Origin: Streptomyces morookaense
GTDB taxonomy: Bacteria; Actinomycetota; Actinomycetes; Streptomycetales; Streptomycetaceae
Assembly (NCBI RefSeq): GCF_013030945.1
Contig: NZ_JABBXF010000012.1
Coordinates: forward strand, 1 to 64,000
DNA length: 64,000 bases
Direction: 5' to 3'
The notes beneath the pieces are model-generated. The model worked only from the letters and a program-made list of their open reading frames with translations. It was not told where the DNA came from and searched no databases. Positions within the stretch are counted from its first letter, which is position 1, and every line of letters starts with the position of its first letter. The position numbers were made by a program, and so were the translations under genes. Positions 25,227 through 33,087 of this stretch are shown here, one piece after another.

Positions 25227-26483
25227 TTATTCGTCCATCTCCCGCCATTCGGGGCGGAGTCCGCCGACGAGGATCGTAAGCAAATAGAGACCACCGCCCG
25301 CGAGCAGGGCCGGCCCGAGCCCGGCGGCCGCGACCGCCGCACCGGCGAGCAGCCCCCCGAACGGAATGCCGGCCCAGGCCAGTCCGCCGATCAGCGCCCT
25401 CACGCGCCCCAGCATCGGCCGCGGCACCCGCTCGTAGGAGATCGCCCCCAGAATCGGATTGAGGAACCCCGCACCGAACCCCGCCACCGCCAGGAGCGCC
25501 GCCGTCGCCCACAACGGCATTCCGGAGAAGAGGATGAGGAACATCGTCGGTCCCGAGAGCACATATCCGGCGAAGAACACCGGGCGACGCCGCAGCCGGT
25601 GGGCCACCGCGGCCGCGATCAGGCTTCCGCAGACCGCCGCGGCCCCGAACATGCTGTTGTTGAGCCCGATCGCGGCCGGGCCGTGCCCGGAATCCCGCGC
25701 CCAGACGGGCATGAGCACTTGGGAGAAAGCGGCGTTCAGCATATTGGTGCAGCCGACGACCACCGCGATGGTCAGCAGCAGGGGCTCGCCCCGCAGGAAG
25801 GCGTAACCCTGGCGCAGCTGCTGCCCGTAGCCGTCGCGCTCGTCCGCGTCCGTCACCTTGCCGCCCATGCCGCGCGGCAGCGTGCAGGCGACGATCAGCG
25901 AACCGAGCGCGAAGCAGGCCGCGTTGACGAACAGCGCGCCGAGCGGGCCGGCCAGGGCGACCAGGGCGCCGCCCACGGCCGGGCCGACGGTGGCGGCGAG
26001 CTGCTCGATGACCCCGGCGCACCCGGTGGCGCGCTCCAGCGGGATGCCGCCGCGTTCGGCCGCCTCCGGGACCATGACGTCCTTGGCCAGATCGCCGGGC
26101 CCGCGCACCGAGCCGATGAGAGCCACCAGGGCCAGCAGCACCCAGAGATGGAGCACGCCCAGGGCGTGGCAGAGCGGTACGAGCAGGGCGGCGGCAGCGC
26201 TCAGCGAGTCCGCGGCCCAGGAGACCCGGCGCGGTCCGGCACGGTCGACCAGAGGGCCGACGAGTGTCTTGACCACCACGTACGGCACCAGCTCGCAGCA
26301 GGCCACCAGGCCCGTCCGGGTCGCGCTGCCGGTGGTGACCAGGACGAACCAGGGGATGGCGATGGCCGAGACGCGCGTACCGGTGAGGGACACGGTCATG
26401 GCGGCGAGGACGCCGGCCGGCGGGCGGAGTCTGCGGAGCCGTCCCCGCGCCGCGGGTGCGGCATGTCGTTCGGCGACCGTCAC
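25227..26483 (-). CDS. MFS transporter
   Basis: This 418-residue major facilitator with about twelve hydrophobic segments is of the enterobactin-exporter/macrolide-efflux type: GTRVSAIAIPWFVLVTTGSATRTGLV in helix 1-2, and VDRAGPRRV between helices 2 and 3 as the conserved cytoplasmic loop. GTG at 26483 starts the gene, with AGGA seven bases upstream. It overlaps the ArsR-type regulator's stop by four bases (GTGA). This tight coupling to a regulator suggests a repressor-controlled efflux pump. The substrate is unknown. A longer open frame upstream is antisense to the regulator and not coding. Confidence 0.87.
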   Translation of the reverse strand: MTVAERHAAPAARGRLRRLRPPAGVLAAMTVSLTGTRVSAIAIPWFVLVTTGSATRTGLVACCELVPYVVVKTLVGPLVDRAGPRRVSWAADSLSAAAALLVPLCHALGVLHLWVLLALVALIGSVRGPGDLAKDVMVPEAAERGGIPLERATGCAGVIEQLAATVGPAVGGALVALAGPLGALFVNAACFALGSLIVACTLPRGMGGKVTDADERDGYGQQLRQGYAFLRGEPLLLTIAVVVGCTNMLNAAFSQVLMPVWARDSGHGPAAIGLNNSMFGAAAVCGSLIAAAVAHRLRRRPVFFAGYVLSGPTMFLILFSGMPLWATAALLAVAGFGAGFLNPILGAISYERVPRPMLGRVRALIGGLAWAGIPFGGLLAGAAVAAAGLGPALLAGGGLYLLTILVGGLRPEWREMDE

Positions 26484-27091
26484 GACGGGTCCTCGCCGAG
26501 TGTCTCGGGTTCGGGGAGGAAGTGCGTGACCAGCAGGACCTGTTCCGCGTCCTCCGGTGCCTCGGTGCGGTAGCGGGATATCACCTCGCGCAGTTCCGCC
26601 TTGAGGCGTTCGGTCTCCTCCGGGGTGAGGAAGAGGCGGTGGTCGCTCAGGCCGAGGGTGTGGCGCCAAGGCCGCGGCATGAACGGCATGTTGCTCAGGG
26701 CGAGTTGGGTGCGCAGGGCGTGGAGGGTGGCGATGGAGCCGAGGTAGGCGGCGGTGGCCTCGGGTTCCTGGTCCATCAGTTCCTTGTCGCTGAACCAGGT
26801 GGCCCGGTGGGCCGCCTTCCACCAGCGCTCGCGGGCGTTGCCGCGCTCCGGGTCCTCCTCCACGAAGCCGGCTGCGCCGAGCTGCCGGAGGTGGTAGCTG
26901 GTGACACCGGATCCGACGCCGAGCCGCTCCGCGAGGCGGGTGGCGGTGGAGGGGCCGTGGGTGCGGAGGAGGCTGACGAGCTGGACGCGCAGGGGGTGGG
27001 CGAGGGCGCGCAGGCCCTTGGCGTCGAGGACGGCGTCCGTTGCGGGGTCGGGGCGCAAGGAGGCGTCGTGCGGCGGGTGTTCGGTGGTCAT
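26480..27091 (-). CDS. ArsR-type winged-helix transcriptional regulator
   Basis: This 203-residue protein has an N-terminal winged-helix domain: KGLRALAHPLRVQLVSLL, then a recognition helix in GVGSGVTSYHLRQLGAAGFVEED and the wing RGNARERWWKAA. The C-terminal half is helical and acidic, typical of ArsR/HTH_20-type regulators. No Cys metal ligands are seen, so a non-metal ligand is likely. It is transcribed divergently from the ABC transporter at 27.2 kb and coupled to the MFS gene, placing it between two transport systems. Palindromes at 27107-27142 are probable operators. Confidence 0.85.
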   Translation of the reverse strand: MTTEHPPHDASLRPDPATDAVLDAKGLRALAHPLRVQLVSLLRTHGPSTATRLAERLGVGSGVTSYHLRQLGAAGFVEEDPERGNARERWWKAAHRATWFSDKELMDQEPEATAAYLGSIATLHALRTQLALSNMPFMPRPWRHTLGLSDHRLFLTPEETERLKAELREVISRYRTEAPEDAEQVLLVTHFLPEPETLGEDPS

Positions 27092-27106
27092 GGCCGGGAG
27101 CCTAGA

Positions 27107-27142
27107 TCGCGAAGAAGTCTTCGCAAAGAGATTTTCGCGAAG
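27107..27142. promoter_or_regulatory. Probable operator between the ArsR-type regulator and ABC transporter genes
   Basis: This short stretch contains the palindrome CGAAGA-AG-TCTTCG (27110-27123), the palindrome TTCGCGAA (27134-27141), and two direct copies of TCGCGAAG starting 28 bp apart (27107 and 27135). It is noticeably richer in A and T than its surroundings and lies in the divergent promoter region. Confidence 0.55.
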
Positions 27143-27236
27143 GACTCTCGGCAGTTGAACACGGTCCGGCCGATCAGGCGGTGTTGCGCCCGTGGCGCCG
27201 CAGGAGGATGCTCCCTGCGCGAAGGGGGTGCCCGAG

Positions 27237-28136
27237 GTGACGGCGGTCGAGGCACGGGGTCTGACCAAGCGGTACGGGGACGTCGTGGCGGCCGACGGGA
27301 TCGACCTCGTCGTACCCGCGGGCGGGGTGCACGGTCTGCTGGGGCCCAACGGTGCGGGAAAGACCACGTTCCTGCGCATGCTCCTCGGTCTGGTCCGCCC
27401 GGACGCCGGGACGCTGCGGGTCTGCGAGGGCGTGGCCGGGTTCGTCGAGAGTCCGCGCTTCTACCCGTATCTCAGCGGCGAACGGAACCTCGCGCTCCTG
27501 GCCGACCTGGACGGCGGCGACGCGGCGGACCGGATCGACGGCGCCCTCCGGCGGGTCGGACTCGACGAGCGCCGCGGGGAGAAGGCCGGGGGCTATTCGC
27601 ACGGCATGCGGCAGCGGCTGGGGATCGCCGCGGCGCTGCTGCGCGCGCCACAGCTGCTGGTGCTGGACGAGCCGGCGGACGGGCTCGACCCCGCGGGCAT
27701 CCGCGCCATGCGCGCGCTCGTCGCCGAACTGGCCGACGAGGGGCGGACGGTGCTGCTCAGCAGCCATCACATGGCCGAGGCCGAGGAGTTGTGCGACACC
27801 GTGACCGTCATGCGCTCGGGCCGGGTGGTGTACTCGGGCACCGTCGAGGAGCTGCGCGGCCGGGCTCCCGACCCCGCGCACCGACTGCGCACGAGCGACG
27901 ACGACGAAGCGCTCACCCTGGCCGGCGGGCTGCCCGGGGTGCGGGTCGGGCCGCACCCCGAGGGCGGGCTGACGGTGCACGCGGAGCAACCGGCCCTGGA
28001 CGCCTTCGCGGTGGCGCTGGGCCGGGCCGGGGTCGCGGTGCGCGCGCTGCGGCTGGAGGCCACCCCGCTGGAGGCGCTGTTCTTCCGGCTCACCGAGGCC
28101 GTGCCCACCGAAGACGTGCCCGCGGAGGACGCATGA
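27237..28136 (+). CDS. ABC transporter ATP-binding protein
   Basis: This 299-residue ABC ATPase has Walker A GPNGAGKTTF, signature YSHGMRQRL (SHGMR in place of LSGGQ, usual for drug/antibiotic exporter types), Walker B LLVLDEPADGLDP and switch SSHHM. A C-terminal extension of about 80 residues follows, as in DrrA/CcmA-like exporters. I prefer GTG at 27237 (VTAVEARGLTK), with AAGGGGG eight bases upstream, over the GTG at 27192. Its stop overlaps the permease start (ATGA). With the permease it forms an exporter divergent from the ArsR-type regulator. Confidence 0.9.
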   Translation: MTAVEARGLTKRYGDVVAADGIDLVVPAGGVHGLLGPNGAGKTTFLRMLLGLVRPDAGTLRVCEGVAGFVESPRFYPYLSGERNLALLADLDGGDAADRIDGALRRVGLDERRGEKAGGYSHGMRQRLGIAAALLRAPQLLVLDEPADGLDPAGIRAMRALVAELADEGRTVLLSSHHMAEAEELCDTVTVMRSGRVVYSGTVEELRGRAPDPAHRLRTSDDDEALTLAGGLPGVRVGPHPEGGLTVHAEQPALDAFAVALGRAGVAVRALRLEATPLEALFFRLTEAVPTEDVPAEDA

Positions 28137-28939
28137 GGACCGTGTGTCTGTGGGAGCTGGAGAAGCTCGTCGCCCAGTGGCGGGTGCGCGCGGTGCTCGC
28201 GGTGTGCCTGCTCGCTCCGTTCGCCTTCGTGCTGGCCCTGCGGTCGCAGTCGGCGGTTCCCTCGGACACGCTGTTCGGGCGGTGGGTGCACGACTCGGGG
28301 TACGCGGTACCGCTGGTGGTGCTCGGCTTCGCCGGGCAGTGGGCGTTTCCGCTGCTGACCTGTCTGGTGGCGGGCGACATCTTCGCCTCCGAGGACCATC
28401 ACGGCACGTGGCAGACGATCCTGACCCGCTCCCGGTCGCGTGCCGTGCTCTTCGGCGGCAAGGTGCTGGCGTCGGGCATCTTCGCGCTCGTCGCCGTGGC
28501 GCTGGCGGGGGCGGCCGCGCTCGCGGCCGGGGTGCTGCTCGTCGGGCACCAGCCCCTGGTCGTGCTGGACGGCTCCTCACTGGCCTCGGGCCGGGCGGCG
28601 GAACTGGCGGTGTGGGCATGGCTGACGGCGCTGCCCCCGGTGCTGGGGTTCACGGCTCTGGGGGTGCTGTTCTCGGTGGCAGCCCGGCACAGTGCCGCCG
28701 GCATCCTGGGGCCGGTGGTCGTGGGGCTGCTGATGCAGCTGTCCTCGTACGTCAACGGGGTGGACATCGTCCGGCGCGCCCTGCTGACCACGCCGTTCGA
28801 CGCCTGGCACGGCCTGGCGACGGCACGTCCGTACCACGGGCCGCTGGTGGAGGGGTGTGCGGTGAGCGCCGGTTACGTCCTGGTGTGCCTGGCGGCCGCG
28901 TATGTCCTGTTCCGGCGGCGCGACTTCGGCAAGGGGTGA
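28133..28939 (+). CDS. ABC transporter permease (ABC-2 type)
   Basis: This 268-residue membrane protein has about six hydrophobic segments and the layout of ABC-2 permeases. MRTVCLWELEKLVAQWR is a short cytoplasmic N-terminus. A cytoplasmic loop contains FASEDHHGTWQTILTRSRSRAV, typical of the family. It is translationally coupled to the ATPase gene by ATGA. Substrate unknown. It is followed three bases later by a lipoprotein gene that is probably part of the operon. Confidence 0.87.
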   Translation: MRTVCLWELEKLVAQWRVRAVLAVCLLAPFAFVLALRSQSAVPSDTLFGRWVHDSGYAVPLVVLGFAGQWAFPLLTCLVAGDIFASEDHHGTWQTILTRSRSRAVLFGGKVLASGIFALVAVALAGAAALAAGVLLVGHQPLVVLDGSSLASGRAAELAVWAWLTALPPVLGFTALGVLFSVAARHSAAGILGPVVVGLLMQLSSYVNGVDIVRRALLTTPFDAWHGLATARPYHGPLVEGCAVSAGYVLVCLAAAYVLFRRRDFGKG

Positions 28940-28942
28940 CCG

Positions 28943-29374
28943 GTGGGCAGCAGACGTGCACGGACCGGTGCGGCCGCGGCCGCCGTGGCGGCCCTGGCCC
29001 TGACGGCCGCGGGCTGCGGGGGCGGGGGCATCACGGAGGCCCGGCTGGAGGCCGCCGTCGGGCCGGAGTTCCGCAACCTGTACGTGCGGCAGCAGATCGT
29101 GCTGCACGGCGAGCACAACGGGGTCACCCCCGACGCATGGGCGCACTGCACGGAGAGCGGATCGGTCAACGACTGGGCGTGCGTGGTGCGGTGGCCCTCC
29201 GGGGGCGGCATCATCCGGCCGATCAGCTATGAGGTGGAGGTGAGGTCCAACGGGTGCTTCACCGCCCAGGGGCCGGCGGGCGTGGTGGGGCAGCAGCGGG
29301 TTGCCGGTGCGGACGGGGAACGGCATACGAATCCGCTGTATGCGTTCGACGGTTGTTTCGACACCTTCCGTTGA
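28943..29374 (+). CDS. Small predicted lipoprotein
   Basis: This 143-residue protein has a lipoprotein signal: MGSRRARTG, an Ala/Leu-rich core and the lipobox LTAAGC (cleavage before Cys). Three further mature Cys are in HCTES, WACVVRW, SNGCFTA and DGCFDTF. The start GTG lies three bases after the permease stop, with AAGGGG upstream, so it is probably an accessory exported component of the ABC operon. I do not recognise the family. Confidence 0.72.
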   Translation: MGSRRARTGAAAAAVAALALTAAGCGGGGITEARLEAAVGPEFRNLYVRQQIVLHGEHNGVTPDAWAHCTESGSVNDWACVVRWPSGGGIIRPISYEVEVRSNGCFTAQGPAGVVGQQRVAGADGERHTNPLYAFDGCFDTFR

Positions 29375-29411
29375 CTACCGTCAACTTGCTTGCGGCCCTA
29401 CCTTTTTCGCC

Positions 29412-32252
29412 ATGACTGAGCGCACCGCTCGTGATGCAGCACTTCGACTGCGGGCCGTTTGTGGCTGGTCGCGCAGTTCCCCGCGCCCCTTGCGGGGCGC
29501 GAGAACGAGCCGAACCAGGCATAGAGGCACCACCGTCGCCGCTCTGGCGGTCGCCACCGCCCTCGCCACCACCGCCGCCGCCACCGCCGTCGGTATCGGT
29601 GGCGGCTTCGGCAAGGACAAAGTCGGCAGCGAGACCGCCAAGGGCATCCTGCTCCCCTCCAACCAGCGCATCACCCCCTTCGGCGCACGTCATCTCATCG
29701 ACGACGGGCGGCTGTTGTCGAGCACCGTCAGCCCGGACGGCTCCCGTATCGCCGCCGTCACCTGGAAGAGCTTCACCGGCTTCCTCACCGTCTTCGACGC
29801 CCGCACGGGCAAGGTGGTCCAGCGGACGGGCACCGGGCAGGGCAAGGACCAGCGGATCGGCGACGGGTCCGCCGGCACCGACGCGCCCCTCTACTCGCCC
29901 GACGGCCGCACCCTGTGGTTCCCGCAGGCCAGTGACGTGGTGCGGTTCACCGTCGGTCGCGACGGCAAGGTCTCGAAGCCGGTGGTCGTCAAGCTCACCG
30001 GCCCGCACGGCAGCGCCCTGCCGGGCGGCATGGCCCTCTCCCCCGACGGCTCCCGGCTCTACGCCGCCCTCAACGGGAGCAACACCCTGGGGGTCGTCGA
30101 CACGAAGACGAACAGGCTGGTGAAGGAGATCAAGGTCGGCAACGCGCCCCGGCAGGTCGTCCTCTCCGGCGGCAAGGCCTTCGTCTCCAACGAGGGCGGA
30201 CGCCCGGCCGCTCCGGGGGACTTCACCAACCTCTCCGACGGCACCCCGCTCGTCGCCGACCGCACGACGGGCGCCGCGAGCACCGGCAGCGTCTCCGTCG
30301 TCGACCTCGCCGCGGAGAAGGAGACGGCGACGGTGAAGGTGGGTCTGCAGCCCACTGCCCTGTATCTGAACGGCAGTTCGCTGCTCGTGGCCGACAGCAA
30401 CGACGACTCCGTCTCGGTCGTCGACACCGTCAAGCAGCGCGTCACCCAGACGTTCAACACCAATCCGCTGCCCGGCTCCACCGTCGGCAGCCACCCCAAC
30501 GGGCTGACGATGCCGGATGCGCACCACGTGCTGGTCTCCCTCGGCCGGGACAACGCGCTGGCCCAGTACCGCTGGGACGGGCCCCGCTCGCCCGTCCACT
30601 ACGAGGGGCTGATCCCCACCGACTGGTACCCGGTCACCGTCCAGTACGACGAGGCCCTGCGCAAGGTCGTCGTCACCAACGCCCGGGGCATCGGCTCGCG
30701 CGGCCCCGCCTCCACTGTTCACGACGGCCCCGACACCAAGCCCGCGACCGGGCACAACACCTATGACGACACCGGCTCGCTGACCGCCTTCGCCCCGCCC
30801 ACCCGGGCGCAGCTCGGCAGGCTCACGCACCAGGTGTTCGTCGACAACGACTGGGAGAAGCTGCTGGCGCGCGGCAGCGGGCCCGACCGCAAGGCCCCGC
30901 CCGTCCCGGTGCCGGCGCATCTCGGGGAGCGGTCGACGATCGACCACGTCTTCCTGATCGTCAAGGAGAACCGCACCTACGACCAGGTGCTCGGCGACAT
31001 GGGCAAGGGTGACGGCGACGCCTCGCTGGCCCAGTTCGGCAGGCGCGTCACGCCCAACCACCATGCACTGGCCGAGCGGTTCGGGCTCTTCGACAACTTC
31101 TACGACGAGGGGACGCTGTCGGCCGACGGACACAACTGGCTGATGCAGGCCGACGCCAACGACTACCTGGAGAAGGAGTTCGGCGCCTTCTACCGGAGTT
31201 ACCCCTCCCAGGGCGAGGATGCGCTCGCGTACCAGCGCAACGGCTTCCTGTGGGACGCCGCGCGGCGGGCGGGGCGCTCGGTGGAGAACTACGGCGAGTA
31301 CGTCAACCTCCAGCTGCCGGCGACCGGTGCGGTGCCGTCGTGGTCCGACTGGTACAAGGCCTCGCGCATCCTGGAGGGCAAGGAGGGCGGGCAACTGCCG
31401 GTGCCGACCGGGAAGTACCCCAGCACGTCCGACATCCCTTCGCTGACGGCGGTCAGCCGGCCGGACTTCCCGACCTTCGACACCGACATTCCCGACCAGT
31501 ACCGCGTCGACGTGTGGCTGCAGCACTTCCGCCGGGCCGAGAAAAGCGGGACGCTGCCGAACCTGACGCTGATGACGCTGCCGCAGGACCACACCGCGGG
31601 CAGCAGCGGCAAGGACCCGTACCCGACCGCCATGGTGGCCGACAACGACCTCGCGGTCGGGCGGCTCGTGGACGCGGTCTCGCACAGCCGGTTCTGGAAG
31701 TCCTCCGCGGTGTTCGTCGTCGAGGACGACTCGCAGGACGGCGTGGACCACGTCGACGGGCACCGGGCGCCGGTGTGGATCGCCAGCCCCTATGCCCGGC
31801 GCGGGGCCGTGGTGAGCACGTACTATTCGCAGCTCAACGTGGTCCGGACGATCGAACAGATCCTGGGCGTCCCGCCGATGAACCAGCTGGACCGGGCCGC
31901 CGAGCCGATGACCGATGCCTTCACCGGTCGTCCCGACACGGCCCCGTTCACCGCGCTGCCCAACGAGGTGCCGCTGGACCACGGGCTCAAGAAGGCGCAG
32001 GCGGCCCCGACGGCGGAACCGTCCGGCCTGCCGCACGGCATGGCGGCTCTCGCCCGGCAGTGGGAGCTGTGGAGCGCCCAGCAGTCCACCGGGGGCAACC
32101 GGCCGCAGCTCGACCAGGTCAACCCGGCGCAGCTGAACCGGATCGACTGGTACGAGTCCACCGGCTGGCGCCGCCCCTACCCGGGGGACGCGCGCGTCCT
32201 CGGGCCCAATGAGGTGCCGGGAAAGGACAAGCCCCCGCAGGAGCTCGACTGA
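29412..32252 (+). CDS. YncE beta-propeller / phosphoesterase fusion (bifunctional alkaline phosphatase family protein)
   Basis: This roughly 946-residue secreted protein follows a hydrophobic signal (AALAVATALATTAAATAVG). Its N-terminal half is a YVTN/YncE propeller (repeats such as 'LYAALNGSNTLGVVDTKTNRLV' and 'SVSVVDTVKQRVTQTF'). The C-terminal half is an alkaline-phosphatase-fold phosphoesterase: IVKENRTYDQVLGDM, the metal-site FDNFYDEGTLSADGHNWLMQ, and later VFVVEDDSQDGVDHVDGHRAP with conserved Asp and His. It should release phosphate outside the cell. The start is uncertain: the ATG at 29412 has no clear ribosome site, and residues 11-30 are encoded by a copy of the dispersed GC-rich repeat. 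Confidence 0.85.
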   Translation: MTERTARDAALRLRAVCGWSRSSPRPLRGARTSRTRHRGTTVAALAVATALATTAAATAVGIGGGFGKDKVGSETAKGILLPSNQRITPFGARHLIDDGRLLSSTVSPDGSRIAAVTWKSFTGFLTVFDARTGKVVQRTGTGQGKDQRIGDGSAGTDAPLYSPDGRTLWFPQASDVVRFTVGRDGKVSKPVVVKLTGPHGSALPGGMALSPDGSRLYAALNGSNTLGVVDTKTNRLVKEIKVGNAPRQVVLSGGKAFVSNEGGRPAAPGDFTNLSDGTPLVADRTTGAASTGSVSVVDLAAEKETATVKVGLQPTALYLNGSSLLVADSNDDSVSVVDTVKQRVTQTFNTNPLPGSTVGSHPNGLTMPDAHHVLVSLGRDNALAQYRWDGPRSPVHYEGLIPTDWYPVTVQYDEALRKVVVTNARGIGSRGPASTVHDGPDTKPATGHNTYDDTGSLTAFAPPTRAQLGRLTHQVFVDNDWEKLLARGSGPDRKAPPVPVPAHLGERSTIDHVFLIVKENRTYDQVLGDMGKGDGDASLAQFGRRVTPNHHALAERFGLFDNFYDEGTLSADGHNWLMQADANDYLEKEFGAFYRSYPSQGEDALAYQRNGFLWDAARRAGRSVENYGEYVNLQLPATGAVPSWSDWYKASRILEGKEGGQLPVPTGKYPSTSDIPSLTAVSRPDFPTFDTDIPDQYRVDVWLQHFRRAEKSGTLPNLTLMTLPQDHTAGSSGKDPYPTAMVADNDLAVGRLVDAVSHSRFWKSSAVFVVEDDSQDGVDHVDGHRAPVWIASPYARRGAVVSTYYSQLNVVRTIEQILGVPPMNQLDRAAEPMTDAFTGRPDTAPFTALPNEVPLDHGLKKAQAAPTAEPSGLPHGMAALARQWELWSAQQSTGGNRPQLDQVNPAQLNRIDWYESTGWRRPYPGDARVLGPNEVPGKDKPPQELD
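29444..29500. repeat. Dispersed GC-rich repeat, copy 2 (inside a coding 5' end)
   Basis: This is a copy of the dispersed element in inverse orientation to copy 1, containing TCGACTGCGGGCC, TGGCTGGTCGCGCAG and CCCCTTGCGGGGCGC. It matches copy 1 at 35 of 37 positions over 29444-29480. It lies within the predicted N-terminus of the propeller-phosphoesterase gene and is read in frame. Confidence 0.75.
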
Positions 32253-32273
32253 CGGCCGCTCTACCGTAGGCGG

Positions 32274-32852
32274 ATGATCACTGACGCATACGCGATCGAG
32301 CCGTACCCGCTGGCCCCCGGTGTCCTGTTGCGCCCGCTCGCGGCCGAGGACGCCGGGGACCTCGCCCTGGCCTACGTCCGCAATCGCGACCACCTGTGGC
32401 CGTGGGAACCGCGCCGGGACGAGGCGTTCTTCACCGAGGAGGGCCAGGCCGCACGGCTGCGCGACCTGCTGGCGATGCGCCATGCGGGCCGGGTCTCGCC
32501 GTGGGTGGTGACCGACCGACAGGACGGCATCGTCGGCGTGGTGAACCTCAACAACATCGTCCAGGGTGCCTGGCACAGCTGCAATCTCGGCTACTGGATC
32601 GCCGCCGGCCACGCGGGCCGGGGGCTGGCGACGGCGGCGGTGACGGCGGTGTGCCGGGCGGCGGACGAGCGGCTGGGGCTGCACCGGATCGAGGCGGGCA
32701 CGGTGACGGCCAATGCGGCCTCGCAGCGCGTGCTGGCCAAGTGCGGGTTCGAACTCATCGGCACCGCACGGAAGTACCTGCACATCGACGGTGAGTGGCG
32801 GGACCACGTCCTCTTCCAGCGGATCCTCAACGACCGGCGGCCGACGGCCTGA
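32274..32852 (+). CDS. GNAT family N-acetyltransferase (RimJ/RimL-like)
   Basis: This 192-residue acetyl-CoA-dependent N-acetyltransferase of the ribosomal-protein-alanine type is seen in LLRPLAAEDAGDLALAYVRNRDHL, VGVVNLNNI, and the CoA-binding YWIAAGHAGRGLATAAVTAV (motif A, R/Q-x-x-G-x-G/A). The C-terminal ANAASQRVLAKCGFELIGTARKYLHIDGEWRDHVLF matches RimJ-like proteins. Start ATG at 32274. It may acetylate a ribosomal protein or another amine; in this context no partner is evident. A strong terminator follows. Confidence 0.88.
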   Translation: MITDAYAIEPYPLAPGVLLRPLAAEDAGDLALAYVRNRDHLWPWEPRRDEAFFTEEGQAARLRDLLAMRHAGRVSPWVVTDRQDGIVGVVNLNNIVQGAWHSCNLGYWIAAGHAGRGLATAAVTAVCRAADERLGLHRIEAGTVTANAASQRVLAKCGFELIGTARKYLHIDGEWRDHVLFQRILNDRRPTA

Positions 32853-32860
32853 ACGAGGTG

Positions 32861-32903
32861 CGACGGGGCCCCGGACACCGCGGCGGTGTCCGGGGCCCCG
32901 TCG
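32861..32903 (+). terminator. Strong hairpin terminator after the GNAT gene
   Basis: A perfect 20-bp stem (32861-32880 with 32884-32903) and a 3-base loop, starting 9 bases after the stop codon at 32852. It is one of the strongest hairpins in the window. Confidence 0.88.
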
Positions 32904-33087
32904 CGCGATCGCCTCGGAATCTATGTCTCGCCGACGCATGGCTGTTACACAACAGTCGGAAAACCGGAGGGTGCGGATCATAGGATCGACTGCATTGTCC
33001 GTCGGGCAATTGGTACCTGATTGACGCCAATTGTCCATTTTTGTGCACTACCGCGCTGTGTTGGCGCAGGAGATGGGAGAGACACCT

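Noticed and set aside
29259-33038. A 1259-codon minus-strand frame opposite the propeller-phosphoesterase gene
   Set aside because: Fully antisense to a gene with clear domains; composition Val/Arg/Gly-rich with no motif.
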